Assembly: GCA_947475465.1 (NCBI GenBank) | Contig: CANJLK010000010.1 | Coordinates: 22,454-86,453, forward strand | Source of the DNA: Caulobacteraceae bacterium | Lineage (GTDB): Bacteria > Pseudomonadota > Alphaproteobacteria > Caulobacterales > Caulobacteraceae | Reading direction: 5' to 3' | Length of the DNA stretch: 64,000 nucleotides | Part shown: positions 39,869-51,226 of the stretch, in pieces | How positions within the stretch are numbered: the stretch's first letter is position 1 | Layout of the letters: each line of letters begins with the position of its first letter | Program-made: the position numbers and the translations under genes | Notes under the pieces: generated by a model | Told to the model about the DNA's origin: nothing | Databases searched by the model: none | The model's input: only the letters and a program-made list of their open reading frames with translations

Positions 39869-40807
39869 TCAGCTCTGGCCGGACATGGCCGCCACTTCGG
39901 CGGCGAAGTCGGGGCCTTCGCTCTTTTCGACGCCTTCGCCGAGGGCGAAGCGCACGAAGCCCTTCACGACCACGGGCGCGCCCGAGGTCTTGGCCGTCTC
40001 GGCGATCAGCGCCTCGATGGTCTGGTCCGGGTTCATGACGAAGGGCTGCTTCAGGAGCACGACCTCTTCCTGCCACTTGCGGATCCGGCCTTCGATCATC
40101 TTTTCGACCACGCCGATCGGCTTTCCGGATTCCAGCGCCTGGTCGGTCAGGAACTTCTTTTCCTTCTCCACCGCCGCGGGATCCAGGTCGTCGGTCGACA
40201 GCGCCAGCGGCGGCATCGGGGTGCCGGCCACGTGCAGCGCGATCTTGCGGCCCACGTCCTTCAGCACAGCCTGATCGCCGGCGCCTTCCAGCGCCACGAT
40301 CACGCCCAGCCGGCCGACGCCGTCGCCCTGGGCGTTGTGCAGGTAGAGCGAGACCGCGCCCTGGCCCACCGTCAGGCGGGCCGAACGGCGCAGGCGCATG
40401 TTCTCGCCGATCGTGGCGATCATGTTGACGACCACGTCGCCCACCGTCTCGCCGCTGGCGGTCTTGGCGGCCGAGATGGCGTCGACGCCTTCGACGGTCA
40501 GGGCGACGTTGGCGATCTCGCGGGCGGCGGCCTGGAAGGTGTCGTTCTTGGACACGAAGTCGGTCTCGGCGTTCAGTTCGATCAGGACGCCGGTCTTGCC
40601 GTCATCGCTGATCTTGCCGGCCACCAGGCCCTCGGCCGCGGCGCGATCCGACTTCTTGGCGGCCTTGCTCAGGCCCTTGGCGCGCAGCCAGTCCATGGAC
40701 GCGGCGATATCGCCGTTGTTCTCCTGCAAGGCCTTCTTGCAGTCCATCATGCCAACGCCGGATTTTTCGCGCAGGTCCTTGACCAGCGCAGCGGTGATTT
40801 CCGCCAT
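39869..40807 (-). CDS. tsf: Elongation factor Ts
   Basis: EF-Ts exchanges GDP for GTP on EF-Tu. The 312-residue protein has the N-terminal UBA-like domain with [20 protein letters not shown], which contains the T/V-G-x-x-M signature region. [17 protein letters not shown], and the two core subdomains with [14 protein letters not shown] and [14 protein letters not shown], follow. The frame is open to 40822, but AAGGAG lies just before ATG 40807. It follows rpsB after 88 bases. Confidence 0.98.
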   Translation of the reverse strand: MAEITAALVKDLREKSGVGMMDCKKALQENNGDIAASMDWLRAKGLSKAAKKSDRAAAEGLVAGKISDDGKTGVLIELNAETDFVSKNDTFQAAAREIANVALTVEGVDAISAAKTASGETVGDVVVNMIATIGENMRLRRSARLTVGQGAVSLYLHNAQGDGVGRLGVIVALEGAGDQAVLKDVGRKIALHVAGTPMPPLALSTDDLDPAAVEKEKKFLTDQALESGKPIGVVEKMIEGRIRKWQEEVVLLKQPFVMNPDQTIEALIAETAKTSGAPVVVKGFVRFALGEGVEKSEGPDFAAEVAAMSGQS

Positions 40808-40833
40808 GGTCAGCTCCTTCAAGTTATGAGTAC

Positions 40834-40859
40834 CGGCGGGCCCTTTGCGGGACCCGCCG
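40834..40859 (-). other. Hairpin in the rpsB-tsf gap
   Basis: CGGCGGG at 40834-40840 pairs with CCCGCCG at 40853-40859 around a 12-base loop whose edges can pair further. It lies between the rpsB stop and the tsf start. It may stabilise the rpsB message end or act as a weak attenuator. No T run follows, so full termination is not expected. Confidence 0.4.
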
Positions 40860-40895
40860 TCAGGGTGGTCGGATAGCCTCGAAGCGTGACGCTTC

Positions 40896-41795
40896 TCAGC
40901 CGGCCTGTTCTTCGCTCGGCGCCTCGGCGGCCGGAGCCGCTTCTTCCGCCGCGGGGGCGGCGGCGCCGGTCATTTCAGCTTCCAGGGCCGCGGCTTCCGG
41001 CCCGGTGACCTCAGGCTCGGCGGCGGGGGCCGGTTGCGGCGTCAGTTCACGGGCCAGCGTCGGCTCCAGGGGAGCTTCCGAAGCGCCGAGGTCGACACCC
41101 GAGGCCGACTGGCCAGCGGCCAGGCCGTCAAGCACGCTGTCGGCGATCAGGTCGCAGTAGAGCTGGATCGCGCGGGCCGCATCATCGTTGCCCGGGATCG
41201 GGAAGGTGATGCCGTCGGGGTTGCAGTTCGTGTCCAGGATCGCGATCACCGGGATGTTGAGCTTGCGCGCTTCCTGGATGGCGATGGCTTCCTTGTTGGT
41301 GTCGATCACGAACATCAGGTCGGGGATGCCGCCCATGTCCTTGATCCCGCCCAGGGACAGTTCCAGCTTGTCGCGTTCGCGCGTCAGCTGCAGCAGTTCC
41401 TTCTTGGTGCGGCCGGTCTCGGTCTCGAGCATGCCTTCCAGCTCGCGCAGGCGGGCGATGGAGCCGGAGACGGTGCGCCAGTTGGTGAGCGTGCCGCCCA
41501 GCCAGCGGTGGTTCACATAGTATTGAGCGCAACGACGGGCGGCCGTGGCGATCGGCTCGGAGGCCTGACGCTTGGTTCCCACGAACAGGATGCGACCGCC
41601 GGCGGCGGCCACTTCACGGACCTTCACCAGGGCCTGGTGCAGCAGCGGGATCGACTGCGACAGGTCGATGATGTGGATGTTGGAGCGCGAGCCGAAGATG
41701 TAGCGCTCCATCTTCGGGTTCCAGCGGTGAGTCTGGTGGCCGAAGTGGGCGCCCGCTTCGAGCAGTTGGCGCATAGAGAAATCGGGCAGAGCCAT
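40896..41795 (-). CDS. rpsB: 30S ribosomal protein S2
   Basis: S2 is a small-subunit ribosomal protein. Residues 1-235 match the family: ADFS-type start with [51 protein letters not shown], and [19 protein letters not shown] with [21 protein letters not shown] further about 55 residues form an Ala/Glu/Pro-rich acidic tail ([20 protein letters not shown]), common in alphaproteobacterial S2. It is the first gene of rpsB-tsf, and a structured leader precedes it. Confidence 0.98.
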   Translation of the reverse strand: MALPDFSMRQLLEAGAHFGHQTHRWNPKMERYIFGSRSNIHIIDLSQSIPLLHQALVKVREVAAAGGRILFVGTKRQASEPIATAARRCAQYYVNHRWLGGTLTNWRTVSGSIARLRELEGMLETETGRTKKELLQLTRERDKLELSLGGIKDMGGIPDLMFVIDTNKEAIAIQEARKLNIPVIAILDTNCNPDGITFPIPGNDDAARAIQLYCDLIADSVLDGLAAGQSASGVDLGASEAPLEPTLARELTPQPAPAAEPEVTGPEAAALEAEMTGAAAPAAEEAAPAAEAPSEEQAG

Positions 41796-41814
41796 AGTCT
41801 GTGTCTCGTCTTTC

Positions 41815-41860
41815 TTCCGGTTGGACCGCCGCAGGCAACCCCTCCTTGGAGGGACCGGAA
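41815..41860 (-). promoter_or_regulatory. Structured rpsB leader
   Basis: Within the 182-base gap upstream of rpsB, TTCCGGT (41815-41821) can pair with ACCGGAA (41854-41860). This encloses an inner 6-bp hairpin (CCCTCC 41840-41845 with GGAGGG 41848-41853). The structure ends 20 bases before the rpsB ATG. S2 represses its own leader in several bacteria, so an autoregulatory site is possible, but the match to any known leader family is not shown here. Confidence 0.4.
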
Positions 41861-41977
41861 CGGACGCACCGGGATGTCTCCCCGAGCGGCCCGCACACCT
41901 GCGTGTGGATTGAAGCGGCGCGTGTAGAGCCGCCAGGCCGGAAAATCAAGCTTTGTGGGCGCTTAGCGCCTTGGCGC

Positions 41978-45409
<3,432 letters not shown>

Positions 45410-45439
45410 GTACGCCGCCTCCCCCATTCGCATGGCGGA

Positions 45440-45529
45440 TCAGCCCACGTGAGCCGCCACCGCGCAGATCATCCAGACAAAACTCGCCACCGACGCAAAG
45501 GCCAGTGATTCTCGGGCGAGGCGAACCAT
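45440..45529 (-). CDS. sidA: SidA-like SOS-induced cell division inhibitor
   Basis: A 29-codon gene on the reverse strand encodes MVRLARESLAFASVASFVWM followed by ICAVAAHVG. It has a short basic end and one membrane span. AGAAGGA lies 8 bases before the ATG. A LexA box is 44 bases upstream of the start and a promoter is visible. In Caulobacter crescentus, SidA is a 29-residue inner-membrane protein, induced by SOS, that blocks division through FtsW. Its size, its SOS control and its place beside dnaE all agree, so I assign it as the homologue. The location next to dnaE in Caulobacter is from memory. Confidence 0.85.
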   Translation of the reverse strand: MVRLARESLAFASVASFVWMICAVAAHVG

Positions 45530-45572
45530 CTCGGATATCCTTCTGTGGGGCGGTTGTGGACAACCACGTATC

Positions 45573-45587
45573 GTTCCGCCTTCGTTC
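45573..45587 (-). promoter_or_regulatory. LexA box of sidA
   Basis: GTTCCGCCTTCGTTC is an exact GTTC-N7-GTTC site, the alphaproteobacterial LexA consensus. It lies 44 bases upstream of the sidA start and directly next to the predicted -10 (AATAAG on the reverse strand, 45587-45592), so LexA would cover the promoter start region. It also lies 123 bases upstream of the DUF4337 gene on the other strand, which could in principle be affected. Confidence 0.85.
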
Positions 45588-45606
45588 TTATTTCCCCTTT
45601 TGTTCT

Positions 45607-45645
45607 CATCGTCAAGCCTGCGGGATATCCCATCGTCAAGCCTGC
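45607..45645 (-). promoter_or_regulatory. Duplicated -35 region of the sidA promoter
   Basis: The 15-base sequence CATCGTCAAGCCTGC occurs twice, at 45607-45621 and 45631-45645, with a 24-base period. On the reverse strand each copy contains TTGACG, the Caulobacter -35 consensus (45610-45615 and 45634-45639). The copy nearer to sidA has a 17-base gap to AATAAG at 45587-45592. The distal copy may form a second promoter or be a silent duplication. Confidence 0.7.
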
Positions 45646-45709
45646 TTGCGCCGCGCCCTGGCGCCGCCATCATGAGGTGCGAACGGGTTCCACAACGGAG
45701 AGCTGGGTC

Positions 45710-46279
45710 ATGGACATCGAGATTGACGCCGAGGCCAAGGACAAGCGGCTGAACCGCCTCGTGGCTCTCACGGTCGTCGTGCTGTCCATTTTCATGGGCG
45801 TGGGCCAGGTGAAGGACGGCAACATCGTCCAGGACATGGCCCAGGCGCAGTCAAACGCCGTCGACCGCTGGGGCGAATACCAGGCCACAAAGACCAAGCT
45901 GCACATTGATGAAACCGCTCTCGCCCAGTCGAAAGCTCTGGCCGGCCTGGGCGGGACCGCCGTGCAGGCGTCCGCCGGCGCCGAACAGACGCGGCTGACT
46001 GCGGAAATGGCCAAGTACCAGAAGGAAATCCCCGAACTGAAGGCCCAGGCGGAGGGTTTCCAGAACGACTACGACGCCTTGAACGTCCACGACGACCAGT
46101 TCGACGCCTCAGACGCCACCATCGGCATCGCGGTGGCCATCGCCGCGGTGGCCGCCCTGTCCGAGAGCTTCCCGGCGCTGATCGTGGCCTGGCTGTTCGG
46201 CAGCTTCGGCATGGCGATGGGGATCGCCGGGTTCTTTGGTCTGGCGCTCAAGTCCCCGCTGGCGAACCTGCTAAGTTAG
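45710..46279 (+). CDS. DUF4337 membrane protein
   Basis: This is a 189-residue protein of the DUF4337 family with no known function. The N-terminal end (DIEIDAEAKDKRLNR) is cytosolic, with one helix at about residues 14-31 (LVALTVVVLSIFMGVGQV). A long Gln/Ala/Glu-rich helical stretch follows (about 35-125, likely coiled coil). Two helices lie near the C-terminus (IGIAVAIAAVAALSESFPAL and AWLFGSFGMAMGIAGFFGLA). ATG 45710 is chosen because CGGAGAG precedes it. It is divergent from sidA. Confidence 0.85.
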   Translation: MDIEIDAEAKDKRLNRLVALTVVVLSIFMGVGQVKDGNIVQDMAQAQSNAVDRWGEYQATKTKLHIDETALAQSKALAGLGGTAVQASAGAEQTRLTAEMAKYQKEIPELKAQAEGFQNDYDALNVHDDQFDASDATIGIAVAIAAVAALSESFPALIVAWLFGSFGMAMGIAGFFGLALKSPLANLLS

Positions 46280-46327
46280 GACGACGCACACGCCCCTGCT
46301 CACAAATGCTCCCTTGATAACCTGGGT

Positions 46328-46939
46328 ATGTGGATCAAACTCCGGCGCGGGGCCGATCAGGGCCGTCATTTAGGAGGCACCATATACAAGCTGAACGCAC
46401 TGGCGAGCACCGTCGCCATGTCGCTGGCCCTGGCCGGCACGGGGGCCCTGGCGGCCACGACCGCCACCGTACAGGCCGCACCGGCCGCACCGATGGCCAA
46501 GCCCTCCGGGCCGAGCGACCAGGCGCAGATCCAGGCCCTGGAAAAGGGCCTCAACGCCGGGATCATGGCCAAGGATTCCAAGAAGGTGATGTCCTACTAC
46601 GCACGCAAAGGTCTCTTTGTTTTCGACGTCACTCCGCCACGCCAGCACGTGGGCTGGGAGGACTACAAGAAGGACTGGGATGGCTTGTTCGCCATGTTCC
46701 CCGGCCCCCTCACCAACGAGATCACCGACCAAACCATCACTGTCGTCGGCGACGTCGCCTATGGCCACAACATTGAGGACGGGCATTTCACCGCCAAGGA
46801 CGGCACGAAGTTCGACCTGGTGGTGCGGGTCTCGGACGTCTACCGCAAGATCGACGGCAAATGGTTTATCGTCCAGGAGCACGTCTCCGTGCCCGTGGAT
46901 CTGGACAACATGAAGCCGGACATCATGTCCAAGCCCTAA
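46328..46939 (+). CDS. Secreted NTF2/SnoaL-fold protein
   Basis: A protein with a signal-like segment (LNALASTVAMSLALAGTGAL, ending near ATVQA) and an about 130-residue NTF2/SnoaL-like domain (IQALEKGLNAGIMAKDSKKV, VVGDVAYGHNIEDGHFTAKD, YRKIDGKWFIVQEHVSVPVD). The fold is used by isomerases, hydrolases and binding proteins; no function is claimed. ATG 46328 gives 203 residues but has an odd charged lead. A perfect AGGAGG at 46372-46377 lies 4 bases before an in-frame ATA at 46382, where a normal signal peptide (x-YKLNALAST) would begin. Confidence 0.8.
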   Translation: MWIKLRRGADQGRHLGGTIYKLNALASTVAMSLALAGTGALAATTATVQAAPAAPMAKPSGPSDQAQIQALEKGLNAGIMAKDSKKVMSYYARKGLFVFDVTPPRQHVGWEDYKKDWDGLFAMFPGPLTNEITDQTITVVGDVAYGHNIEDGHFTAKDGTKFDLVVRVSDVYRKIDGKWFIVQEHVSVPVDLDNMKPDIMSKP

Positions 46940-46972
46940 GTTCCTTTCCCGCCGAGGTGAGGACAGGCGCCG

Positions 46973-47665
46973 TCAATGATCAGCGGGTTGTTCCACCAGG
47001 TGCCCATCCTTGAGGGCGAACACCCGGTCCATGTGGCGGGCCAAGTCGAGATTGTGGGTCGCGACCAGGACCGCCACGCCGGACTTGCGTGCGAGATTGT
47101 AGAGGTTCTCGAACACCGCGCCTGACGTCGTCGGGTCGAGATTTCCGGTCGGCTCGTCGGCCAGCAGCAGCTTGGGCGAATTGGCGAGCGCGCGGGCGAC
47201 CGCGACCCGCTGCTGTTCGCCGCCTGACATCTGGGCGGGCTGATGCTGAAGCCGGGCCGCCAGCCCCAGTTCATCGAGCAGCATCTTGGCCCGCTCGCGG
47301 GCGACGCGCTGCGACTGACCGGCGATCATCTGCGGCAGGGCCACGTTGTCGAGCGCCGTGAACTCCGGCAGCAGGTGGTGGAACTGGTAGACGAAGCCGA
47401 TGGAGCCCAGCCGCACGCGGGTGCGGTCGCGGTCCGGCAGGTCCGTGCAGTCGCGCCCAAGCACGGTGATCCGCCCGGCGTCCGGGTGTTCAAGCAGGCC
47501 GGCCGCGTGCAGCAGGCTGGACTTGCCCGAGCCCGACGGACCGATCAGGCCGACGATCTCGCCTGGCTGGACATCGAGGTCGACGCCGCGCAGCACCGGC
47601 AGCGAGCCCGCGCCGGTGACGTAGGTGCGCTCGAGCCCCCGGATCGACAGGACCGGATCACTCAT
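46973..47665 (-). CDS. lolD: Lipoprotein-releasing ABC ATPase LolD
   Basis: LolD powers release of lipoproteins from the inner membrane to LolA. The 230-residue ATPase has Walker [14 protein letters not shown], the Q-loop in [13 protein letters not shown], the signature [15 protein letters not shown], Walker [14 protein letters not shown], and the H-loop [11 protein letters not shown]. It overlaps the permease gene by 8 bases (ATGAGTGA), so the two are translated together. Confidence 0.96.
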   Translation of the reverse strand: MSDPVLSIRGLERTYVTGAGSLPVLRGVDLDVQPGEIVGLIGPSGSGKSSLLHAAGLLEHPDAGRITVLGRDCTDLPDRDRTRVRLGSIGFVYQFHHLLPEFTALDNVALPQMIAGQSQRVARERAKMLLDELGLAARLQHQPAQMSGGEQQRVAVARALANSPKLLLADEPTGNLDPTTSGAVFENLYNLARKSGVAVLVATHNLDLARHMDRVFALKDGHLVEQPADH

Positions 47666-48950
47666 AGCGAAGCGCCTCCACCGGATCGAGGCGCGAGGCG
47701 CGCCAGGCCGGCGGCAGGGTGCAGATCATCGACATGGCCAGCGAGAAGCCGACGATGATCGTCACCTCCACCCAGTCCACCTTGGCCGGCAGGCGGTTCA
47801 GGAAATAGACGTCGGAGGAGAACACCGCTTGGCCGGTGGCCCATTCCACGAAGCTCTGGATCTGGTCGATGAACACCGAGACCAGGGCGCCCAGCGCCAG
47901 ACCGGCCGCCGTACCCAAAGCCCCCACCGTCGCCCCGGCCATGAAGAAGATCCTCATGATAGCGCCCTGCCCCGCTCCGATGGTCCGCAGGATCGCGATG
48001 TCGCGCCCCTTGTTCTTCACCAGCATGGTCAGGCCGGAGATGATGTTCAGCGCCGCGATCGCCACGATCAGCATGAGGATCAGGCGCATGACGTTGCGCT
48101 CGACCTTCAGCGCGCCCCAGTAGGAGGTGTCCCTCTGGGTCCAGTCGGTGACCAGAGCGGCGGGGCCCGCCGCGCGGTTGACGGCGGCCTTGAGATCGAT
48201 GGCCTTGTCGGGATTGCCGACCCGCACCTCGATGGCGTCCACCGAGCCCTCACGCCCGAAGAACAGCTGCGCCTGGGCCAGGGGCATGAAAATATAGGCC
48301 TGGTCGTACTGGCTCATGCCCGCCGTGAAAGTCGCACCGACGGTATAGGTCTTCTGGGTCGGCGTGCCCCCAAAGGCCGTGGCGGCGCCCGAGGGCGAGA
48401 TCAGGGTGATTGTGTCGCCGGCCTTGACGCCCAACTGCTCCGCCAGCCGCTCGCCGATCACCACCACGTCGCCGCCGTATTCGCCCTCGCCGTACCCCTT
48501 CAGCGACCCGTGCGTGACATTGCCGGAGACGACCGGGGTGTTGGCGAGATCGCGTGGATTAAGACCGCGCACGATGGCGCCGGTGATCTGGTTCGGTCCC
48601 ATGGCGATGGCCTGCCCTTCGATCACCGGGGCGGCCTGGACGACGCCGGGCACCTTGAGAATTCTCTGGACCGCCAGGTCCGGCTGGGCGCCGTCGGTGA
48701 CGCCGCCGGTGACGAAGATATGGCCGTTGAACCCCAGGATCTTGCCCAGAAGTTCGGCCCGGAAACCGTTCATCACCGACATGACAATGATCAGGACTGC
48801 GACCGCGATCATGATCCCGAAGAAGGAGATGATCGAGATCAGGGCCACACCGCCCTGGCTGCGCTTGGCGCGCAGATAGCGGCTGGCCAGCATCCGTTCC
48901 CAAAGGCCGAACGGCGGGGCGGTCCCGCCTGCGCCGGCCGCCTCGCTCAC
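47658..48950 (-). CDS. lolC: Lipoprotein-releasing permease (LolC/LolE type)
   Basis: This is the membrane partner of LolD. The 430-residue protein has an N-terminal helix after [20 protein letters not shown], a large periplasmic domain (about residues 50-275), and three C-terminal helices ([20 protein letters not shown] and after). Only one permease gene is present beside lolD, as in bacteria with a homodimeric LolF-like exporter, so a LolD2-permease2 complex is likely. It starts at GTG 48950, overlapping the proS stop by 4 bases. Confidence 0.94.
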   Translation of the reverse strand: MSEAAGAGGTAPPFGLWERMLASRYLRAKRSQGGVALISIISFFGIMIAVAVLIIVMSVMNGFRAELLGKILGFNGHIFVTGGVTDGAQPDLAVQRILKVPGVVQAAPVIEGQAIAMGPNQITGAIVRGLNPRDLANTPVVSGNVTHGSLKGYGEGEYGGDVVVIGERLAEQLGVKAGDTITLISPSGAATAFGGTPTQKTYTVGATFTAGMSQYDQAYIFMPLAQAQLFFGREGSVDAIEVRVGNPDKAIDLKAAVNRAAGPAALVTDWTQRDTSYWGALKVERNVMRLILMLIVAIAALNIISGLTMLVKNKGRDIAILRTIGAGQGAIMRIFFMAGATVGALGTAAGLALGALVSVFIDQIQSFVEWATGQAVFSSDVYFLNRLPAKVDWVEVTIIVGFSLAMSMICTLPPAWRASRLDPVEALRYE

Positions 48951-50266
48951 CCGCAGATGACCTTCAGGGCCTGGTCCAGCGGCAGGGTCTGGCGCTCGCC
49001 GCTGGCGCGGCGCTTGAGTTCGACAACGCCGTCGGCGACGCCCTTCGGCCCGACGATCAGCTGCCAGGGCACGCCCACCAGGTCGAGGCTGGCGAACTTC
49101 GCGCCTGGACGGTCGTCGCGGTCGTCCAGCAGGGGATCCTTGCCCGCCGCGATCAGCGCCTTGTAGGCCTGCTCGGCCACCGTATCGACCTCAGCGGCGC
49201 CGGGCCGCAGGTTGACCACGGCGGCTCCAAACGGGGCGACGGAATCCGGCCAGATGATCCCGGCCTCGTCGTGGCTGGCCTCGATGATCCCGGCCACCAG
49301 GCGTGAGACGCCGACGCCGTAGGAGCCCATCTGGGCCGGCACATCCTTGCCGTCGGGGCCGGTGATGAGCGCCTTCATCGGCTTGGAGTACTTCTCGCCG
49401 AAGTAGAAAATGTGGCCGACCTCGATGCCACGCGCGGTCATGCGCTTGTCTTCCGGGGCCTCGGCTTCGAACCGCGCCTGATCGTGCATCTCGTCGCTGG
49501 CCGCATAGAGGCGGGTGCGCTGATCGACCAGATCCTGCAGGTCGCCGTCCCAGTCGATGTCGGGACCAGGCGCGCCCATTTCCACCAGATCGCGATGGGC
49601 GAAGACCTCGCTCTCGCCGGTTTCGGCCAGGATGATGAACTCATGGGACAGGTCGCCGCCGATGGGGCCGGTGTCGGCCCGCACGGGGATCGCCTTGAGG
49701 CCCAGCCGCGCATAGACGTTGAGATAGGCCAGGAACATGCGGTTGTAGGACCGCCTGGCGCCCGCCTCGTCGATATCGAAGCTGTAGGCGTCCTTCATCA
49801 GGAACTCGCGGCCGCGCATGACCCCGAACCGGGGCCGGCGCTCGTCTCGGAACTTCCATTGGATGTTGTAAAGATTCTTCGGCAAGTCCTTGTAGGACTT
49901 GATGTAGCTGCGGAAGATATCGGTGATGACCTCTTCCGCCGTGGGACCATACAGCAGGTCGCGGTCATGGCGGTCCTTGATGCGCAGCATCTCGTCGCCA
50001 TAGGCCTCATAGCGCCCGGATTCCCGCCACAGGTCGGCCAGCTGCAGGGTCGGCATCAGGACCTCGATTGCCCCGGCCCGATCCATCTCCTCGCGGACCA
50101 CCTGTTCGATCTTCTTCAAGACCTTCAGGCCGAGCGGCAGCCAGGCATAGATGCCCGCGGCCTCCTGCCGGATCATCCCGGCGCGGACCATCAACTGGTG
50201 CGAAACGATCTGGGCGTCCGAGGGCGCCTCGCGAAGGGTCGGCATGAAATAGCACGACAGGCGCAT
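48947..50266 (-). CDS. proS: Prolyl-tRNA synthetase (short alphaproteobacterial form)
   Basis: It charges tRNA(Pro). The 439-residue class II synthetase has motif 1 around [20 protein letters not shown], motif 2 in [20 protein letters not shown], and motif 3 in [20 protein letters not shown]-terminal anticodon-binding domain follows. The editing insertion (about 180 residues in E. coli ProRS) is absent, the normal alphaproteobacterial state, where a free YbaK-type protein may edit instead. It is coupled to lolC by a GTGA overlap. Confidence 0.97.
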   Translation of the reverse strand: MRLSCYFMPTLREAPSDAQIVSHQLMVRAGMIRQEAAGIYAWLPLGLKVLKKIEQVVREEMDRAGAIEVLMPTLQLADLWRESGRYEAYGDEMLRIKDRHDRDLLYGPTAEEVITDIFRSYIKSYKDLPKNLYNIQWKFRDERRPRFGVMRGREFLMKDAYSFDIDEAGARRSYNRMFLAYLNVYARLGLKAIPVRADTGPIGGDLSHEFIILAETGESEVFAHRDLVEMGAPGPDIDWDGDLQDLVDQRTRLYAASDEMHDQARFEAEAPEDKRMTARGIEVGHIFYFGEKYSKPMKALITGPDGKDVPAQMGSYGVGVSRLVAGIIEASHDEAGIIWPDSVAPFGAAVVNLRPGAAEVDTVAEQAYKALIAAGKDPLLDDRDDRPGAKFASLDLVGVPWQLIVGPKGVADGVVELKRRASGERQTLPLDQALKVICG

Positions 50267-50343
50267 GGGGGATTCGGCTTCCGGTCAGAGGGTGCGGTGC
50301 GGCTCTGATAGCCGTCCGCGCACGGCCTTGGCAAACGGACGGA

Positions 50344-50604
50344 TCAGGAGCGCCAGGGGAGGTGCGCGAGGTCGATGATCTTGAAGTGGATGACCAGCCA
50401 TACGATCGCGAAGACCACGGCCGAAATCCAGGTGGTGGTTATGAACTTCTTCTTGAGCTTGGGATCGACCGGGGCGCCCGGGTCGGTGCCGTCGTTGGGC
50501 AGGCCCGCCTCCGCCCGCGTGACGGTGCCGAGCGGCAGGACGGCGAACAACACCGTCCACCAGATGGTCAGGTAGATTGCCGCCATCGTGAATGGACTGC
50601 CCAT
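50344..50604 (-). CDS. DUF1467 small membrane protein
   Basis: This 86-residue inner-membrane protein has two helices (about residues 7-25, AAIYLTIWWTVLFAVLPLGT, and 57-76, TTWISAVVFAIVWLVIHF) joined by a polar loop with DPGAPVDPKLKKKF. It fits the DUF1467 family, found mainly in alphaproteobacteria beside mce and proS. The function is unknown. The start ATG 50604 overlaps the mce stop by one base (TGATG); a second ATG lies at 50586. Confidence 0.88.
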   Translation of the reverse strand: MGSPFTMAAIYLTIWWTVLFAVLPLGTVTRAEAGLPNDGTDPGAPVDPKLKKKFITTTWISAVVFAIVWLVIHFKIIDLAHLPWRS

Positions 50605-51026
50605 CAGTGGTGACCGGTGGGCGTGGCCATGAGTTCGATCAGGACGCCGCCCATGTCCTTGGGGTGGACAAAGATCACGGGGACGCCGTGAGCGCCGATG
50701 CGCGGTTCGCCAGTGCCGAGGATCGTCGCGCCCTTGGCTCGCAGGTCATCGCGGGCGGCGATGATATCTTCCACTTCGAAGCAGACGTGATGCTGGCCGC
50801 CCTTGGGGTTCTTGGCCAGGAAGGCGTGGATCGGCGATTTTTCCCCATACGGTTCGATCAGCTCGATCTGGCTGTTGGGCAGGTCGACAAAACAGACCCA
50901 GACGCCCTGTTCGGGCAGCGAGAACTTCTCGCCGATCTTCGTGGCGCCCAGGATGTCGCGGTAAATGGCGACCGAGGCTTCGATGGAGGGCGTTGCGACG
51001 CCGACGTGGTTGAGTTTTCCGATCAT
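50604..51026 (-). CDS. mce: Methylmalonyl-CoA epimerase
   Basis: It interconverts the (R) and (S) forms of methylmalonyl-CoA in propionate use. The 140-residue VOC protein has IGKLNHVGVATPSIEASVAI, GVWVCFVDLPNSQIELIEP, the metal-binding GGQHHVCFEVEDI, and HPKDMGGVLIELMATP. The frame is open upstream to 51167, but that part runs through the repeat element, and ATG 51026 gives the family N-terminus. The mutase genes are not in the window. Confidence 0.95.
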   Translation of the reverse strand: MIGKLNHVGVATPSIEASVAIYRDILGATKIGEKFSLPEQGVWVCFVDLPNSQIELIEPYGEKSPIHAFLAKNPKGGQHHVCFEVEDIIAARDDLRAKGATILGTGEPRIGAHGVPVIFVHPKDMGGVLIELMATPTGHH

Positions 51027-51076
51027 TGCGGGGGTATACCTTGAGCCAGGCCAAAGCGCGAGATCGCCCTCATATT

Positions 51077-51217
51077 CCTTCTCCCCCTGCGGGAGAAGGT
51101 GGCGCAAGAGCGTCGGATGGGGGGCGACGCCGAGGCTGGCGTGGGGCGTCCAACGCGATGCCGACACCCCACAACCGTCAGCGTTCGGCTGCCACCTTCT
51201 TCCACAAGGGGAGACGG
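51077..51217. repeat. Inverted-repeat element upstream of mce
   Basis: CCTTCTCCC (51077-51085) pairs with GGGAGAAGG (51091-51099). The AGAAGGTGGC at 51094-51103 is matched about 90 bases later by GCCACCTTCT (51191-51200), followed by a decayed copy of the CTCCCC block. The arrangement copies that of the element at 623-757, whose arms also join a CTCCCC hairpin to GGTGGCGC. It fills the gap between RNase J and mce and seems to be a worn member of the same family. Confidence 0.65.
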
Positions 51218-51226
51218 GAACAGAAC

